DNA from: Chara braunii | Taxonomy: Eukaryota > Streptophyta > Charophyceae > Charales > Characeae | Length of the DNA stretch: 46,595 nt | NCBI GenBank assembly: GCA_003427395.1 | Contig: BFEA01000132.1 | Coordinates: 2,721,834 to 2,768,428 of the forward strand | Direction of reading: 5' to 3' | Part shown: one piece after another, positions 22,260 through 33,578 of the stretch | Layout of the letters: the number at the start of each line of letters is the position of its first letter | How positions within the stretch are numbered: position 1 is the stretch's first letter | Position numbers and translations under genes: made by a program | The notes under the pieces: model-generated | What the model was told of the DNA's origin: nothing | Seen by the model: the letters and a program-made list of their open reading frames with translations, nothing else | Database searches by the model: none

Positions 22260-25140
22260 TCTCTAAAGACATATGTATTGAAACCTTCATGAAGTGATGA
22301 ACATCTTGAAAACCATAAAAACAACCTCTATAGCTACATCATAGACTACGCGAACATCCTGAATCATCATGAAGTGATGAACGTCCTGAATACCATGAAA
22401 ACAACTCTTATAATCATCTATTCAAATTACCTAAAAATCATTAAACATCTTGAAGTGACAAACGTCTTGAAGACCATGAAAGCGACTTTTATGACCATCT
22501 GTTTAAGTTACATGGAAATCATGAAACATCTTGAAGTTTCATGATTTTTAGGTAGCTTCATCAGATGGTAATAAGGGTTGTTTTCGTGGTCTTCGGGACG
22601 TTCATCACTTCACGATGTTTCATGATTTTCAGGTAGCTTGAACAGATGGTCATAGAAGTTGCTTTCATGATCTCCGGGACGTTCATCACTTCAAGATGCT
22701 TGATGATTTAGGAATAGTTTGAACAAATGATCATAGGGTTTGTTTTCATAATCTTTGAGACGTTCATCACTTCCGAATGTTTCATGATTTTCGAGTCGCT
22801 TGAATAGATGATCATAAGGGTTGCTTTTATGGTCTTTCGGAGGTTCAACACTTCGAGATACTTCATGATTTTCGGGTAGCTTGAATAGATGATCATGAGG
22901 GTTGCTTTCATGATTTTCAAGACATTTATCACTCCGGGATGCTTCATGATTTTCGGGTAGCTTGAACAAATGACCACAAGAGTTGTTTTCATGGTCTTCG
23001 GGGCGTTCATCATTTCGAGATGCTTCATGATTTTCAGGTAGCTTTAACAGATGGTCACAAATGTTGCTTTTATTGTCTACGAACGTTCATTACTTCGGGA
23101 TGCTTCATAATTTTCGGAAAGCTTGAACAAATAACCATTAGGATTGTTTTCATGGTCCTCGAAACATTAATTACCTCGCGATACTTCATGATTTTCTGTA
23201 CTTTGAACAAATGACCATAGTGAGTTTTTTCATGGTCTTCGGGATGCTTCATGGTTTTCGAGCAACTTGAACAAATGATCACAAGGGTTGTTTTTATGCT
23301 TTTCAGGTCGTTCATCACTTCGAGATGTTTGATGATTTCGGGTAGCTTGAATAAATGGTTATAAGGGTTGTTTTCATGGTCTTCGATACGTTTATCACTT
23401 CGGGATGTTTCATGATTTTCGGAAAGCTTGAAAAGATCGTCATAAGGGTTGCTTTCATGATCTTCGGGACGTTCATCACTTCAGAATGTTTCGTGATTTT
23501 CGGGTAGCTCAAACACACATCCCGTTATGATGAACGTTCCGAAGACCCTGAAAACAATACTTATGGTCATCTGTTCAAGCTACCCGAAAGTCATAAAGCA
23601 TCCCGAAGTGGTTAACAACCCGCAGACCATGAAAGCAACTCTTATGGTCATCTCTTAAAGCCACCCGAAAATCATGAAGCATCCTGAAGTGATGAACGGC
23701 CGAAGACCATGAAAGCAACCCTTATGGTCATCTATTCAAGCTACCCGAAAATCATGAAGCATCCCGAAGTGATGAACGCCTCGAAAACCATGAAAGCATC
23801 TCTTATGGTCATTTGTTCAAGCTACCTGAAAATCATGAAGCGTCCCGAAGTGATGAACGTCCTGAAGACCATGAAAGCAATTCTTATGGTCATCTCTTCA
23901 AGCTCCCGAAAATCATGAAGCATCCCGAAGTGATAAATGTGTCGAAGACCATGAAAGCAACCATTATGACCATCTGTTCAAGCTACCCGAAAATCATAAC
24001 GCATCTCGAAGTTATGAACGTCTCGAGGACCATGAAAACAATATTTAGAATCATATATTCATGCTACCCGAAAATCATGAAGTATCTCGAAGTGATGAAC
24101 GTCCCGAGGACCATAAAAACAACCCTTATGGTAATTTTTTCAAGCGACTCGAAAATCATGAAGCATGTCGAAGTGATGAGCGTGCCGAAGACCGTGAAAG
24201 TAACCCTTATGATTATCTATTCAAGCGACCCGAAAATCATGAAGCATCATGAAGTGATGAACGTTCCGAAGACCATTAAAATAACCCTTGTGACCATCTG
24301 TTAAAGCTACCTGAAAATTATGAAGTATCATGAAGTGATGAACATCCCGAAGACGATGAAAACAACTCTTATGACCATCCGTTAAAGGTGTTTCAAGATC
24401 ATGAAGCATCATGAAGTGATGCGATCTCGACTACAATGAAAGTAACTCTTATGGTAAGCAACCCTTATGATCATTTGTTAAAACTCTCTGAGAATCATGA
24501 AACATCCTGAAGTGATGAACGTTACTAAGAACATGAAAGCAACCCTTATGGTTATCTATTGAAGTTGTCCGAAAATCATGAAACGTCCTGAAGTGATGAA
24601 TGTCCCGAAGACCATGTAAGCAACCCTTATAGCCATTTGTTCGAGCCACCCGAAAATCATGAAACGTCCTGAAGTGATGAACGTCCCAAAGACCATAAAA
24701 GAAACCCTTATGACTGTTTGTTCAAGATTTCTAAAAATCATGAAACATCATGAAGTGGTGAACGTTCTGAAGACTATGAAAGCAAGCTCTATGGCTAGCC
24801 TTACAACCATCTGTTCAAGATACCCAAAAATCATGAAACCTCTTGAAGTGATCAACATCCTGAAGACTATGAAAGCAACCCTTCTGACCCTCTGTTCATG
24901 CTAGTAAAAAATTATGAAACATTCTGAAGTGATGAACGTCCCGAAGACCATGAAAACAACCCTTATGGTTATTTGTTTGAGTTACCTGTAAATCATGAAA
25001 TGTCATGAAGTGATGAACATTCTGAAGACCATGAAAAGTAACCCTTATGGTCATGTGTTCATGGTTTTCGAAAATCATGAAATATCATGAAGTGATGAAC
25101 GTCCTGAAGATCATGAAAGCAACCCCTATAGCTACCTGTT
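22260..25140. repeat. ~81-bp satellite with an internal inverted block
   Basis: About 35 units. Plus-orientation landmarks: gaagtgatgaacgtcccgaa, gaccatgaaagcaaccctta, tggtcatctgttcaagctac, ccgaaaatcatgaagcatcc. Units run forward at 22260-22535 (about 3), reversed at about 22536-23515 (about 12), and forward again from about 23525 to 25140 (about 20). The first switch is marked by 12-bp arms, AAATCATGAAAC (22516-22527) / GTTTCATGATTT (22536-22547). The second is abrupt near 23515-23530. As 81 is a multiple of 3, two frames stay open through several units, giving 27-residue periodic peptides (MKATLMVICSSYPKIMKHPE and KLPENHEASRSDER types). Units are diverged and stops interrupt, so I do not call a gene. 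Confidence 0.92.
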
Positions 25141-25480
25141 TAGGCAAGCCGAACAACGTCTACGATGATAACAATATGGACGATGAAAAATCTGTAACTT
25201 TTCAAATGAATCCTGAAAATTGAGATTGAGAGTGAGGAGAATATCAACAATGAAAAAAAAGTGAGACTAGGTTGCATATATAATATATGTATGATGAAAA
25301 TTATACGTGTTGTTAAGTTGTTAACTTCTTTCGCAAATATGAGTGTGGCGGACTGCTCCCTAAGCTTATGTAGGCTGAAACTGGTGGATAGGTCAGCCCA
25401 TGAGCCTCCTCATGTGCCTCAAAGTGAACCGAGGTATCCCCAAGACCAAATTCCACCCCTAGGACTCTCTGGGGGCACCT
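25141..25480. other. No gene recognised
   Basis: Right flank of the 81-bp satellite, unique-looking and without a recognisable frame. Confidence 0.4.
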
Positions 25481-28300
25481 GAGCCTCATTTTGGCCAAGT
25501 ACATACAATCCGAGTGACTGGTACCAACTCGGACTGCCTCTTGGCATCCTCAAGCCTCCTTTCTTTTTTTAAATGTTCCCCCCTTGTGTCCAAATGCTCA
25601 AGAGGCAGCCTCTTTTGAAAAAAAAAAACCTTATGAACCTTTTTCTTAGTTTTTGTTGTTCCTATCCCATTTTGTGTAAGACGAGATACTTTTCCACATC
25701 TCGGAGCAATCTCAGCCTTGGATCTGCCGAGATTCAAGACCAACATTATTCTGAGCTACCCCAAAGTGGTCCTTGCTTCGATTTTTAGCCCCCATACTCA
25801 CTTTTTCAGTTTTTGGTGCATCTGACCTTATTTTTGGACCAAATGCACAATTTCAATTTTTTTCCTTATTTTGTTTCTTTCCATTTTGTGTTGCCAACTC
25901 ATTCCGGAGTTGGCCGTTTGAGCTGACCTCACAAAAAACGGTCACATGCTCTCAACCATAAGATCTGATATCAAATCCATGATTCACCAAAAAAACGGTC
26001 AGCTCCTTTTGGCTTCTTTACTCATTTTTGCCCTCTTCAAAATCTGAAGGGATGAGGTCACAGTAGGGACCTGCAAGTCCCAACTGGCCGGCACATCCTC
26101 CTCTACTTTTTTCTCCCTTTTTGTCTCATCCTCTCTTTTTTTTCCTCACATTTTTATCTCATTTTTCTCTCATTTTTCTTTTATTTCCATTGTGACAAGT
26201 GTCAAGCTGCTGTACACCCTCTTTTTAGGCCTTAGAACCTCATTCATCGGCAGGTTCATGGCCAACAGTTGGCCGTTGCAACTCGGATTGCAATAATGAA
26301 GTCCCCATGCTCATGAGGGCTTCAATTTGCCTCCGTTTTCTCATTTCTGAGCCCCCTTGTGCCCCAATTTTTCCTTGGCAGCTTATTTTCTGTATAGAGC
26401 TCATTGAGATTCTATTTTCTTGTGCTTTGCTAGTCCGAGATATCTTGGATTGCTGGGCAGTCCCTCCTTTGTCCTTTTTCTCTCATTTTGTCTCCTAGCA
26501 CCCCTCTCCCTAGACTCTTTCACTTTTGCATTCACAGTGGCTAATATTTTTCACCGTCAAGATCTTGATTTTGACAGCACTACTTGCTTGCACACTCCTC
26601 CTTGCTAGCTCACGGTTCTCTTGAGACTACTTAAGTCCCCGCCATTCTCTCATACCAGTTCCATTTTCTAGTCCCAATAGTGGTCCCGCCGACGCATGTC
26701 CAAAATTTCAATTATTTTTATTTGAGCTCATTTAATCCCCAACATCATTTCCAGTGACGTCTCATTTTTATTTAGGGCTTCCTTGTCCCCGGGAGTTCCA
26801 ATCCCTCCTTCTGATGGGCCTCGAATGATGCGAATATTCTAGGCCACGAGATCCACCATCTCGCGGCCCCCATTCACCGTCTTTATTCGCCCAAGCCAAT
26901 GACATTTTTTTCTAGTGTTTTGGGTGAGCCTAGACTCTTTTTCTTTTAGCCTCATGGCCCCACAACATGCCTTAAACTGTAACAAAATGCAACGTCCAAC
27001 TCCCAAGCGCATCAGGACTCAATACTGGCTCCGGATGCATCTAAAATATGTGTTTCTTCCCCCTCATGTGATCCGTTGTATCTCGGTTGCATGGGACCTT
27101 GATTTTTTTTTATTTTCTCTGCAAAATCAAGAGAAAATCAAGATCCTTTGCAATCGTCATATCACGGAATGCATCTGGTCACGAATGTATCTCCCCAAGT
27201 GGTCATTTTTTACCGTTATTTTTTTTATTTTTTTTTTCCTTTTTTTTTTTTCTTTTTTTTTTTCTTTGTCCTTCATTTACGGACAGTAGGGGACCTGCCA
27301 GTCCCTACTTGTGGCAGTCCCTATTGACGACCAACTCACTCACTTCCTCTCACTCCTTTTGTCTTATTCTCTCATCTTTTTCTTTTCTTTTTATTTCTTT
27401 TTCTAGCATGTCAAGTGTCAACTAGCCGTTAAGGTCTTTTTTAGATCATTCCTCTTAGTTTTTGTCCTTCATATGCCCAATGTGCAGTCCGTATTTCTCG
27501 GACTTCAATTGAGGCTTCCCCATGCCCATGAGAGCCTCTTTTTGTCTTCCTTCCTTCCACAATGTGACCCCCTTTGCTCTTATTTTCTCCCGAGAGCCTA
27601 TTTTTCTAATGGAGTCTCTCTAAGCTTCATTTTCCTCAAGGTGGCTAGTCCGAGAAATTTCGGATTTCTGCCATGCCTCTTCCCTTGCTTTTCTTTTGTT
27701 TTCCTTTTTGTTCCGGCCCTCCCGTTTGCCTCCTAATATTATTGGTCGTCTAGATCTTGATCTTGACGGTACGTCTTGCTTTGGACATCCTTCCCTTATG
27801 GCCCTGCATAACTTTGTCTTGGGACATCACGAGTCCCCGCCCCTTGTCCCACGCTAGTCACCGACACTCTTCCCGCGCTAGTCCCCGACACTTGTCCCGT
27901 CGGTGGTCCTGCCGACACTTGTCCCGCCGGTGATCCCACCAGTACTTGGCCCCAAAATGCCATTATTTTTACTTAGTCCCCTATTGTCCCCGACACTTTT
28001 CCTTGCGGTGTCCCGGTTTCTCTTGACACTTTTCCTCCTTATGGCTGCCCCATTTCTAGTCTCTTTCTATGTCCCACGCGTACCGGTTTTTCCGTCCGCG
28101 ACTCTTACTTGACTCACGACCCTTTGGGCTTTCTTATGTCGCACTCCGGTGAACCCCTTGACCCCGTGGTCCGTTCTCACGTGCCGGTGCCCCAACACTA
28201 TTTTCTTGACCTTCTTGACTCCTTTCTTCCTGCAGCGCATAACTTTTGGCATTATTTTTTCCGGCAGTCCTTTTTCCGAGGAGAAAGACCGCCTTAATTT
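25480..28300. repeat. Pyrimidine-rich ~1.2-kb diverged tandem duplication
   Basis: Two blocks, about 26050-26850 and 27280-28020, share ordered words at near-constant offset. Examples are acagtaggg (26060/27283), cccatgc-catgag (26304/27518), ctagtccgaga (26430/27645), gatcttgat (26561/27753) and gtccccgcc (26635/27833). Offsets range from 1192 to 1223 bp. The segment 25480-25760 may be a third, more eroded copy. The plus strand is strongly T/C-rich, with poly(T) patches at about 27223-27268. Frames inside are T/C-driven Phe/Leu/Ser strings and are not called. Confidence 0.7.
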
Positions 28301-28481
28301 TTCTCTTGCGACCCATTGCAGCTTACTATTCTACTAATTTTTTTTTGGTCCACTGGTTCCGACGGCCCAGGGCATTCTTTAGGCCCCTAGCCGCCGACAT
28401 TTATGCCTTAGTCTTCCATCCTTCTCATCTCTCTTGCCTCTGGTTTTCTTTGCTGCGCACAATTCTGCCATATACCATCTC

Positions 28482-28929
28482 TCAGGGGTCAGGACTTGTC
28501 TCGGGACCCACCGGTCCCGACAACGGAAGATTTATTCCAACTATTAATATTTTAATCAATTGAATTGGTAGTGCAGTAGTTTGTCGAGCGGGGTCCAATA
28601 AGCCTAATCCTCCCTTGGTTTTGGGCTGGATTAACTTGTCATTGGCCACTCTGTTCATTACGTTTTGTTGCTCATGGTTCCCCCGCCAGAGAAAGACAAC
28701 CAGGTGTTTTTTTAAGTTTCTGGTGCTATTCTTTTCCAGTTGCCAGAGGACCGATTTGTACCAGATGGATGCAAGCACCACGTTGTTTATGATTAGAGCC
28801 CTTTCTAAGAAGGATGCGTTTTTTTTGCCCCAATTCTACATTTTTTCCAGTGTCGGCCTAGTGATTCATTCGTCGTTTCCTACCGGCGGTCCATGGGCTG
28901 AAAGCACCACCCCCAAGACTTTGATTGGT
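28482..28929 (-). pseudogene. LINE RT C-terminal region
   Basis: IKVLGVVLSAHGPPVGNDE near 28900 corresponds to the YLG-like motif after the RT fingers/palm. FLWRGN (about 28700) and PKTKGGLGLLDPARQTTA (about 28610) are typical of the C-terminal part of L1-like ORF2. A stop and a frame change separate these from the RT piece. Confidence 0.8.
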
Positions 28930-30048
28930 TCGTCGAGGGGTCTCTAGTCAGCCTTAGGTTGTTCAGGTAGGCGAACTCCATGAAAGTCAATCCACCAGCC
29001 TTGCGTTTTGCTTCCCCAATTGACTGACATGTCAGATACCGAGGTGAACCGACCCATGAGGGTTTGAAGTTCGGTCATGTTACTGTGGGTAGCCTCGTCT
29101 ACTATTGTAAGGTCATCCGCGAACATCGAGTAAATCGGTATGGCATCTTCCAGGGTGCCTAACAACCAAAATGTAAAGATTTTTTTGTTCATTGTCAGAT
29201 TATCGGTCAGTGCTTCCATCACTACCAAGAACAAGAAGGGGGCTAGTGGTTCACTCTGCCGCACGGAGCGCTGCAATTTAATTTCTGGGTCAGCAAGCCT
29301 TTTACCTGTACCCGTGTGGTCGCATTATTATAGAGTATCATAATCCAGTCACGGAATTCTGGACTGAAGTTCATTTTTTTGCAGACATTTGTCCAAGAAT
29401 TTCTCGTCTACATGGTCGTATGCTTTTTCGAAATCAATAAAAACTATGGATGCATTTTGTCGTGACTGTCTTGATAGCTTAATCGGTTCATTAACCAATA
29501 ACACATTGTCTTGAATGTTCCTGTTTCGCATGAGCCCTATTTGTGCGGGGTGAATTATCTCCTCCAGGGTAGGTATCATCATGTTGGTCATTGCCTTGAC
29601 AACCAACTTATAGACCACCATATGATTGGTCGGTAATTCTTTATGTTTTTTTTTTTTTTTTTTTTGTACAAAAGGGGGAGGATCCCCTGACTCACCAGCT
29701 CCCCCATGTCTTGTGAGGCTTTTACTTGGCGATATCGTGCAGTCAGGGGGAGTAAGAATTTTGTAATTTTACCTTCCTTTGTCCGCTCTGACTCGTTGAT
29801 TAGGGTGGAGGAAAAAAATTCTTAATATAAATCTTTTACCACTTTCAAGCCACAAGTCGAGGAATATGAGGTGACTTTGTGGGTTTCTATCGGGCCATAA
29901 AGTCCCTCTATAGAGGATCGTCTGACCCTGGTTTGTGCCAGTGTGAAGAAGGATGCGTCCATTTGTCCTTCAGTGATGTGCCTGGATCACTTGCCTCTGA
30001 TGATGGAGCCCTGCCGCCTTTGCTGGGTAAACTCTAGAAGTTGTTTTT
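28930..30048 (-). pseudogene. LINE reverse transcriptase domain
   Basis: Landmarks in order: MDASFFTLAQTRVRRSSIEG (about 29960), KDLY-stop-EFFSSTLINES (about 29830), RQVKASQDMGELVSQGILPL (about 29710), a poly-Lys stretch, HPAQIGLMRNRNIQDN (about 29540), FIDFEKAYDHV (about 29430), FSPEFRDWIMILYNNA (about 29350), RSVRQSEPLAPFLFLVVMEA (about 29260) and MFADDLTIV, the active-site box (about 29115). FADD is intact, but RQGDP has become RQSEP. An in-frame TAA near 29820 and a frameshift near 29285 disable it. The A20 run (plus poly(T) 29641-29664 region) falls where a short Lys-rich segment sits in relatives. Confidence 0.9.
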
Positions 30049-31020
30049 TTAGTAGTTGCAATTCAACGGATTCAGTTTGAGGATGAATGAGCAACGACAC
30101 ACTGCTTTCCTGTTCAAGGCTATGAATTTTCTCTTGGATGTTAATTTCCTGTGCATATTTTTCTTTGGCTCGTATTTTTTAAAATTCATTGCATTTCCTG
30201 ACCATAAATGCCAATCCGTTATTAAACCACACGATATAAGAGTCATGACGGTCTTGTGTGGTCCGCCAATACTCCTATACGTCTTTAAGAAAACACGAAA
30301 TTGATGTAGTTTCAAGGTAGATGTGTTAAGTTTGTGAAAGTCGGGACCCTGGTCTGTTTTTTTGCGGAATTTGAGTAATATCGCACACATCTTGTGGTCT
30401 GCTCCCGGCCATGGACTTAGTGGGAAGATTGCGGCTGCCTGTAGAGCTTTGTCCAGATCCTCTGCCAAGAGGATGACCTGGATTATAAGGGTGTATTGCT
30501 ATTGCGAATGCACGTAAACAGTCTCTTTCGTGGTTATACTCGCCTGAAGGAATCATGGAGGTTACGAATGATTCCTTCATCCACTTCTAAATAAGCGGGG
30601 CACGTGGAGGGGACTCTCCACTTGTCAAGGCTACGATCCGAAGCTGCATTAAAATTGCCTGCGATGATTGCTGGTATGTCTTGTGGGAGCTGGGACCGTA
30701 TATATTCAAAAACGTTTTTGCGATGTTCAACGTCATTGGGACCATAGATGCAAATCACATTGGCTACTTCTATTTCCAGCATAAGGAGGGCGGCCACCCA
30801 TCTCCCCTCCCTCGTATCTACGGCGGAGGGGATGACTTCCGCTCGAGAGTTAGGGAGAATCCAAATCGCCACTCCTGCTGACCCTGGTCTCGGTGCGTGT
30901 GCTGCAATTTTTTGGAAAGGCCAGGCCAGGTTATGTGCCTTGCCATGCTTTGGAGAGTTTGTAAGGTGGGTTTCCTGGATACAGATTAGGTCAGGGCAAC
31001 GCCTCCCCCAGACTGGGGAA
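30049..31020 (-). pseudogene. LINE APE endonuclease domain
   Basis: Hand translation begins SPVWGRRCPDLICIQETHLT, holding the QETH motif with its catalytic Glu, then AGVAIWILPNSRAEV, GRWVAALLMLEIEVANVICI, YGPNDVEHRKNVFEYI and IIAGNFNAASDRSLDKW. The usual GDFN is GNFN here, a loss of a catalytic Asp, and the C-terminal SDH motif appears as ADH (GADHKMCAILLKF). In active elements this domain nicks the target DNA to prime reverse transcription. A frame change near 30480-30534 splits the domain. Confidence 0.87.
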
Positions 31021-31384
31021 AGTCAAATGGGATGGGGCAATAAATGGTGATGATGATGAGATTATGAGGGACTATAGATTGGAATTTGGGGATTGGACTA
31101 CTACAGAGACTTCAATGCCCATGCGCCCTTTATCGGATTCCCTGATGCTTTTCCTCCTCCTGCTACAACCCTTGTTCCCAGTTCTTGGTATGGAATATAG
31201 AGGCAACTTTAGTGAGATAATACCTTTCAGGAGCAACACAGTCCTGAGAAAAGGGTAAAAAGGCAGTGTTTCTCTTATTATTTTCCCATCCTTTCAAGAG
31301 AGCTGAGTGAGGAGAACCCATCAGTATGGTCAGAGATACTTATCCCAGGTGTTCTGATAACTATGTACTCAATTGTGTACGCAA
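31021..31384. other. No gene recognised
   Basis: Short interval between the LINE and the first SINE-like copy. It contains a tggtgatgatgatgag simple stretch at about 31046-31060. Confidence 0.4.
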
Positions 31385-31535
31385 GGGACGCTGGACCCGA
31401 TTTCCAGCAGGTGAAGCTCCCCACCAATAGATGGAGCGGCTACCAGCAGGCTGCTAGGGAAGGCTGCTCTGATCACCTCCCCTAGCAGATCTGCACAGGC
31501 CTTGAAAAAAAAAGAAAAAAAAAGGAAAAAAAAGG
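31385..31535 (+). mobile_element. SINE-like poly(A) retroposon, sense plus
   Basis: Starts with the structured box in antisense form relative to most copies (gggacgctggacccgatttc ... ccaccaatagatggagc, 31385-31437). Then come ~65 nt containing a 9-bp hairpin CTGCTAGGG (31451-31459) / CCCTAGCAG (31480-31488), then tctgcacaggccttg and an A-rich tail (31505-31534). A second copy with the same order and a similar pre-tail (cttgcacaagggctt then A13) lies at 32461-32580. The tail fixes the transcribed strand. No internal Pol III promoter is visible, so the 5' head may lie further left or be absent. Confidence 0.7.
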
Positions 31536-31543
31536 GTTTTATG

Positions 31544-31827
31544 CTAGGCTACCAGCCGGGCTGCCCGGGTCCCGGGTGGCCAGCCTGTGCAAGGCCCACA
31601 GAAGGTCCCAGCAAAAAAAAAAAAAAAAAAAAAAAATCCAAAAAATCCACAAAAAAACTATGTTATGCAGAAAAATAAACTGAACAACGTTTGCCTTAGG
31701 GTCACATTGAAATTCTTCACCAAATTCAAAATAAAAAATAAAATTTAAAAATGAATTTTTATTTTTATTTTTTTTAATGTTTTTGGCCCGGCCGGGCAAG
31801 TGACCCTCGGCCACTCTGGTAGCCTAG
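31544..31827. mobile_element. 284-bp non-autonomous DNA transposon (MITE), hAT-like by TSD
   Basis: Perfect 12-bp terminal inverted repeats, CTAGGCTACCAG (31544-31555) and CTGGTAGCCTAG (31816-31827), are flanked by a perfect 8-bp direct duplication GTTTTATG (31536-31543 and 31828-31835). Inside the ends, GC-rich subterminal stretches (gccgggctgcccggg and cccggccgggc) also pair. The middle is A-rich then T-rich, with a 20+ nt poly(A) at about 31613-31636. An 8-bp TSD is typical of hAT (also P and a few others). No transposase is encoded. It sits right at the tail of the preceding SINE-like copy, so it probably inserted there. Its left part resembles the SINE 3' part (ggctaccagc-ggctgc), which is curious. 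Confidence 0.8.
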
Positions 31828-32460
31828 GTTTTATGGTATAAAAGGTGTGTTAGAGAACATGAGAAGGTGAGCCTAGATGGCCATGAGACACAAGATCTTA
31901 TTGCTGAATTTATACAAATGGAAATCAGAGCAAAGTGGACTGGAATTAAAGTTGAGTTGCAAAACCATCATCTAGAAAAAGACATTCAATAAATTATTCA
32001 AAAACTTAACCTGGACTGGCTGGGGGGCGCTGCAGGGAGGGGCTTGGGTGAGGTGAAATGGCCAGGGGAAGAAGAGATAGGAGTGTCTCTAAAAAAAGAC
32101 TTCCATCTCATCTTTCGGGATTGGTTCAAACTTCATCCAGGAGTGTTTCTCAGATCCCCGGTTCGTTTTTCAGACCCTTTCCCTCCCTCCTGAGCTTGCT
32201 ATGGTAGAAATGCAATGGTAAGGCCTGGGGGGAGTTTGAGGAAGGTTAATCAAGTATAGCTTGGTTGAGAGGCTCTATCTGGCGGTCCTCATGGACTGAA
32301 AGGCTTTCCTTTCCCTGTTTTTCTTTCCTGGTGTGCCTCCTGCACTGCTCAGTCAATCCCCTGGAATCCAGGGTAATGAATGCTGGCAGGGATACATTTT
32401 CTACAGTGATCAAAGCTTGGTACTGGTTCTTCCTTCACAGAAAAGAAATGATGTATCAAA

Positions 32461-32580
32461 GGGACGCTGGGGCCGGTTCCCTACCAATAGATACAGCCCC
32501 CCAGGCAAAGCCTCAATTCTGGTGGTTCTCTTACCACCACCGGGATAGAGGTCTTGCACAAGGGCTTAAAAAAAAAAAAA
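32461..32580 (+). mobile_element. SINE-like retroposon, second plus-sense copy (internally deleted)
   Basis: Begins gggacgctgggg, lacks the middle of the box, continues ttccctaccaatagatacag, and ends cttgcacaagggctt followed by A13 (32568-32580). Compare 31385-31535. Confidence 0.6.
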
Positions 32581-33058
32581 GCTTGCTTACACTCGACCCC
32601 TCAGTGTTGCCTCCGTATTGCACTGCAGCATAGCGCGACACAGCCCTCTAAAAAGGGAAAAAAGAAAGAGGTAAGTACGTTCCTGTCACCTTTGAGTATC
32701 AAATGGGCAAAGAAAACATGCGCCCGCAAAGAAAACCGCACCAAGTTCGAAAAGGCAACGGAAGTACCGACGGCCGTGGTGTCAGACTGGGTGTCAAATT
32801 TACAGGGGTCGCCTGTGGCGTCAGAGGGGAAAAAAAAAAAAAGGCCCAACAGCTACTTTTGGACCGAAATCTCTCATTTCAAGTTGGTGCATCATTTCTT
32901 TGCCGCCCTTAGTTTTTTTTTGCCTTTAGGGTTTCAAAACATGCCATGTTTGCCGTTATATCAAAAAGGAAAGGAAAAAAGGGTTACCACCTGAGCAAAC
33001 CTCCCTCCCTCCCCTAAACTCCCCAGAAAAGAACCACCATCTCTATTGCTCCTGTGCC
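32581..33058. other. No gene recognised
   Basis: A-rich patches (32653-32672, 32829-32841) and short overlapping frames only. Confidence 0.4.
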
Positions 33059-33200
33059 TTTTTTTTTTTTTTTTTTTCCGAAGGAGCCTCCATCTACTGG
33101 TGGGGAGCTACACCTGCTGGAAATTGGGTCCAGCGTCCCTGTGTGATACAAAGTTTTGTAAAACGAAGCCTATGACTGGAATGGGGGTCCAGTGTCCCGT
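33059..33200 (-). mobile_element. SINE-like box with poly(T), plus a half-box
   Basis: T19 at 33059-33077, then ctccatctactggtggggag ... gctggaaattgggtccagcg tccc (to about 33144). A partial second box (tggaatgggggtccagtgtc cc) follows at about 33177-33200. Poly(T) before the box on plus means the transcript is minus-sense with the A tail directly after the box. The arms are GCTGGA/TCCAGC. Confidence 0.75.
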
Positions 33201-33334
33201 TGCAATTTTTCTGTGACCAGGTCCCTATGTACTATGCGAGGGTGTCCAGCAGGAGACATTGACTACTTCCCGAAGGGAGATCCTGTCATGTTAGCCCCCT
33301 AACGGAGGGTGTCTCCAGATCTTTTTTTATTTTT

Positions 33335-33410
33335 ATTTGATTTTTTGGGGGGGGACAATGCTTCAATCTATTCGTGGGGAGCCGCACGTGCTGGGAACGG
33401 AGTGTGTCTC
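33335..33410 (-). mobile_element. SINE-like box, degraded
   Basis: A tttgattttttggggg lead, then gcttcaatctattcgtgggg agccgcacgtgctgggaacg; the 3' half is lost (gagtgtgtctcc replaces the usual cccagcgtccc). Confidence 0.6.
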
Positions 33411-33578
33411 CAGATCAAACAGCAGCAATCAAAGAAGACGAGCGTTGGATCGCAGCAAGAAACCAACGTAACCCTAACCGACCAGTGCTCCACCAGAAGG
33501 GCGCACAGCAGCTCCCCCCTAAACTACCATCCAAAGCTGATAGCACAACTCCTAATCTGTGGCATACTGCGTAGCCAC

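Larger units (their letters stand above)
28338..31020 (-). mobile_element. L1-like LINE (non-LTR retrotransposon), pseudogene
   Basis: Read on the minus strand, APE-type endonuclease is followed by a linker, reverse transcriptase and a C-terminal region, the usual layout of L1-like ORF2. The 5' end is cut at a stop just upstream of the first recognisable motif (about 31020), and no ORF1 is seen. The 3' end is uncertain. A plus-strand T9 run at 28338-28346 could be the remnant A tail. A perfect hairpin TCGGGACC / GGTCCCGA lies at 28501-28520. Frameshifts and stops make it inactive. Confidence 0.88.

Noticed and set aside
23709-24304. 27-residue periodic open frames as a repeat-protein gene
   Set aside because: Two frames are open at once, units are diverged with stops, and the array inverts; a satellite whose period is divisible by 3 explains it.
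27087-27425. Phe/Leu/Ser-rich plus-strand frames, possible membrane protein
   Set aside because: Driven by T/C-rich low-complexity DNA within a diverged duplication.
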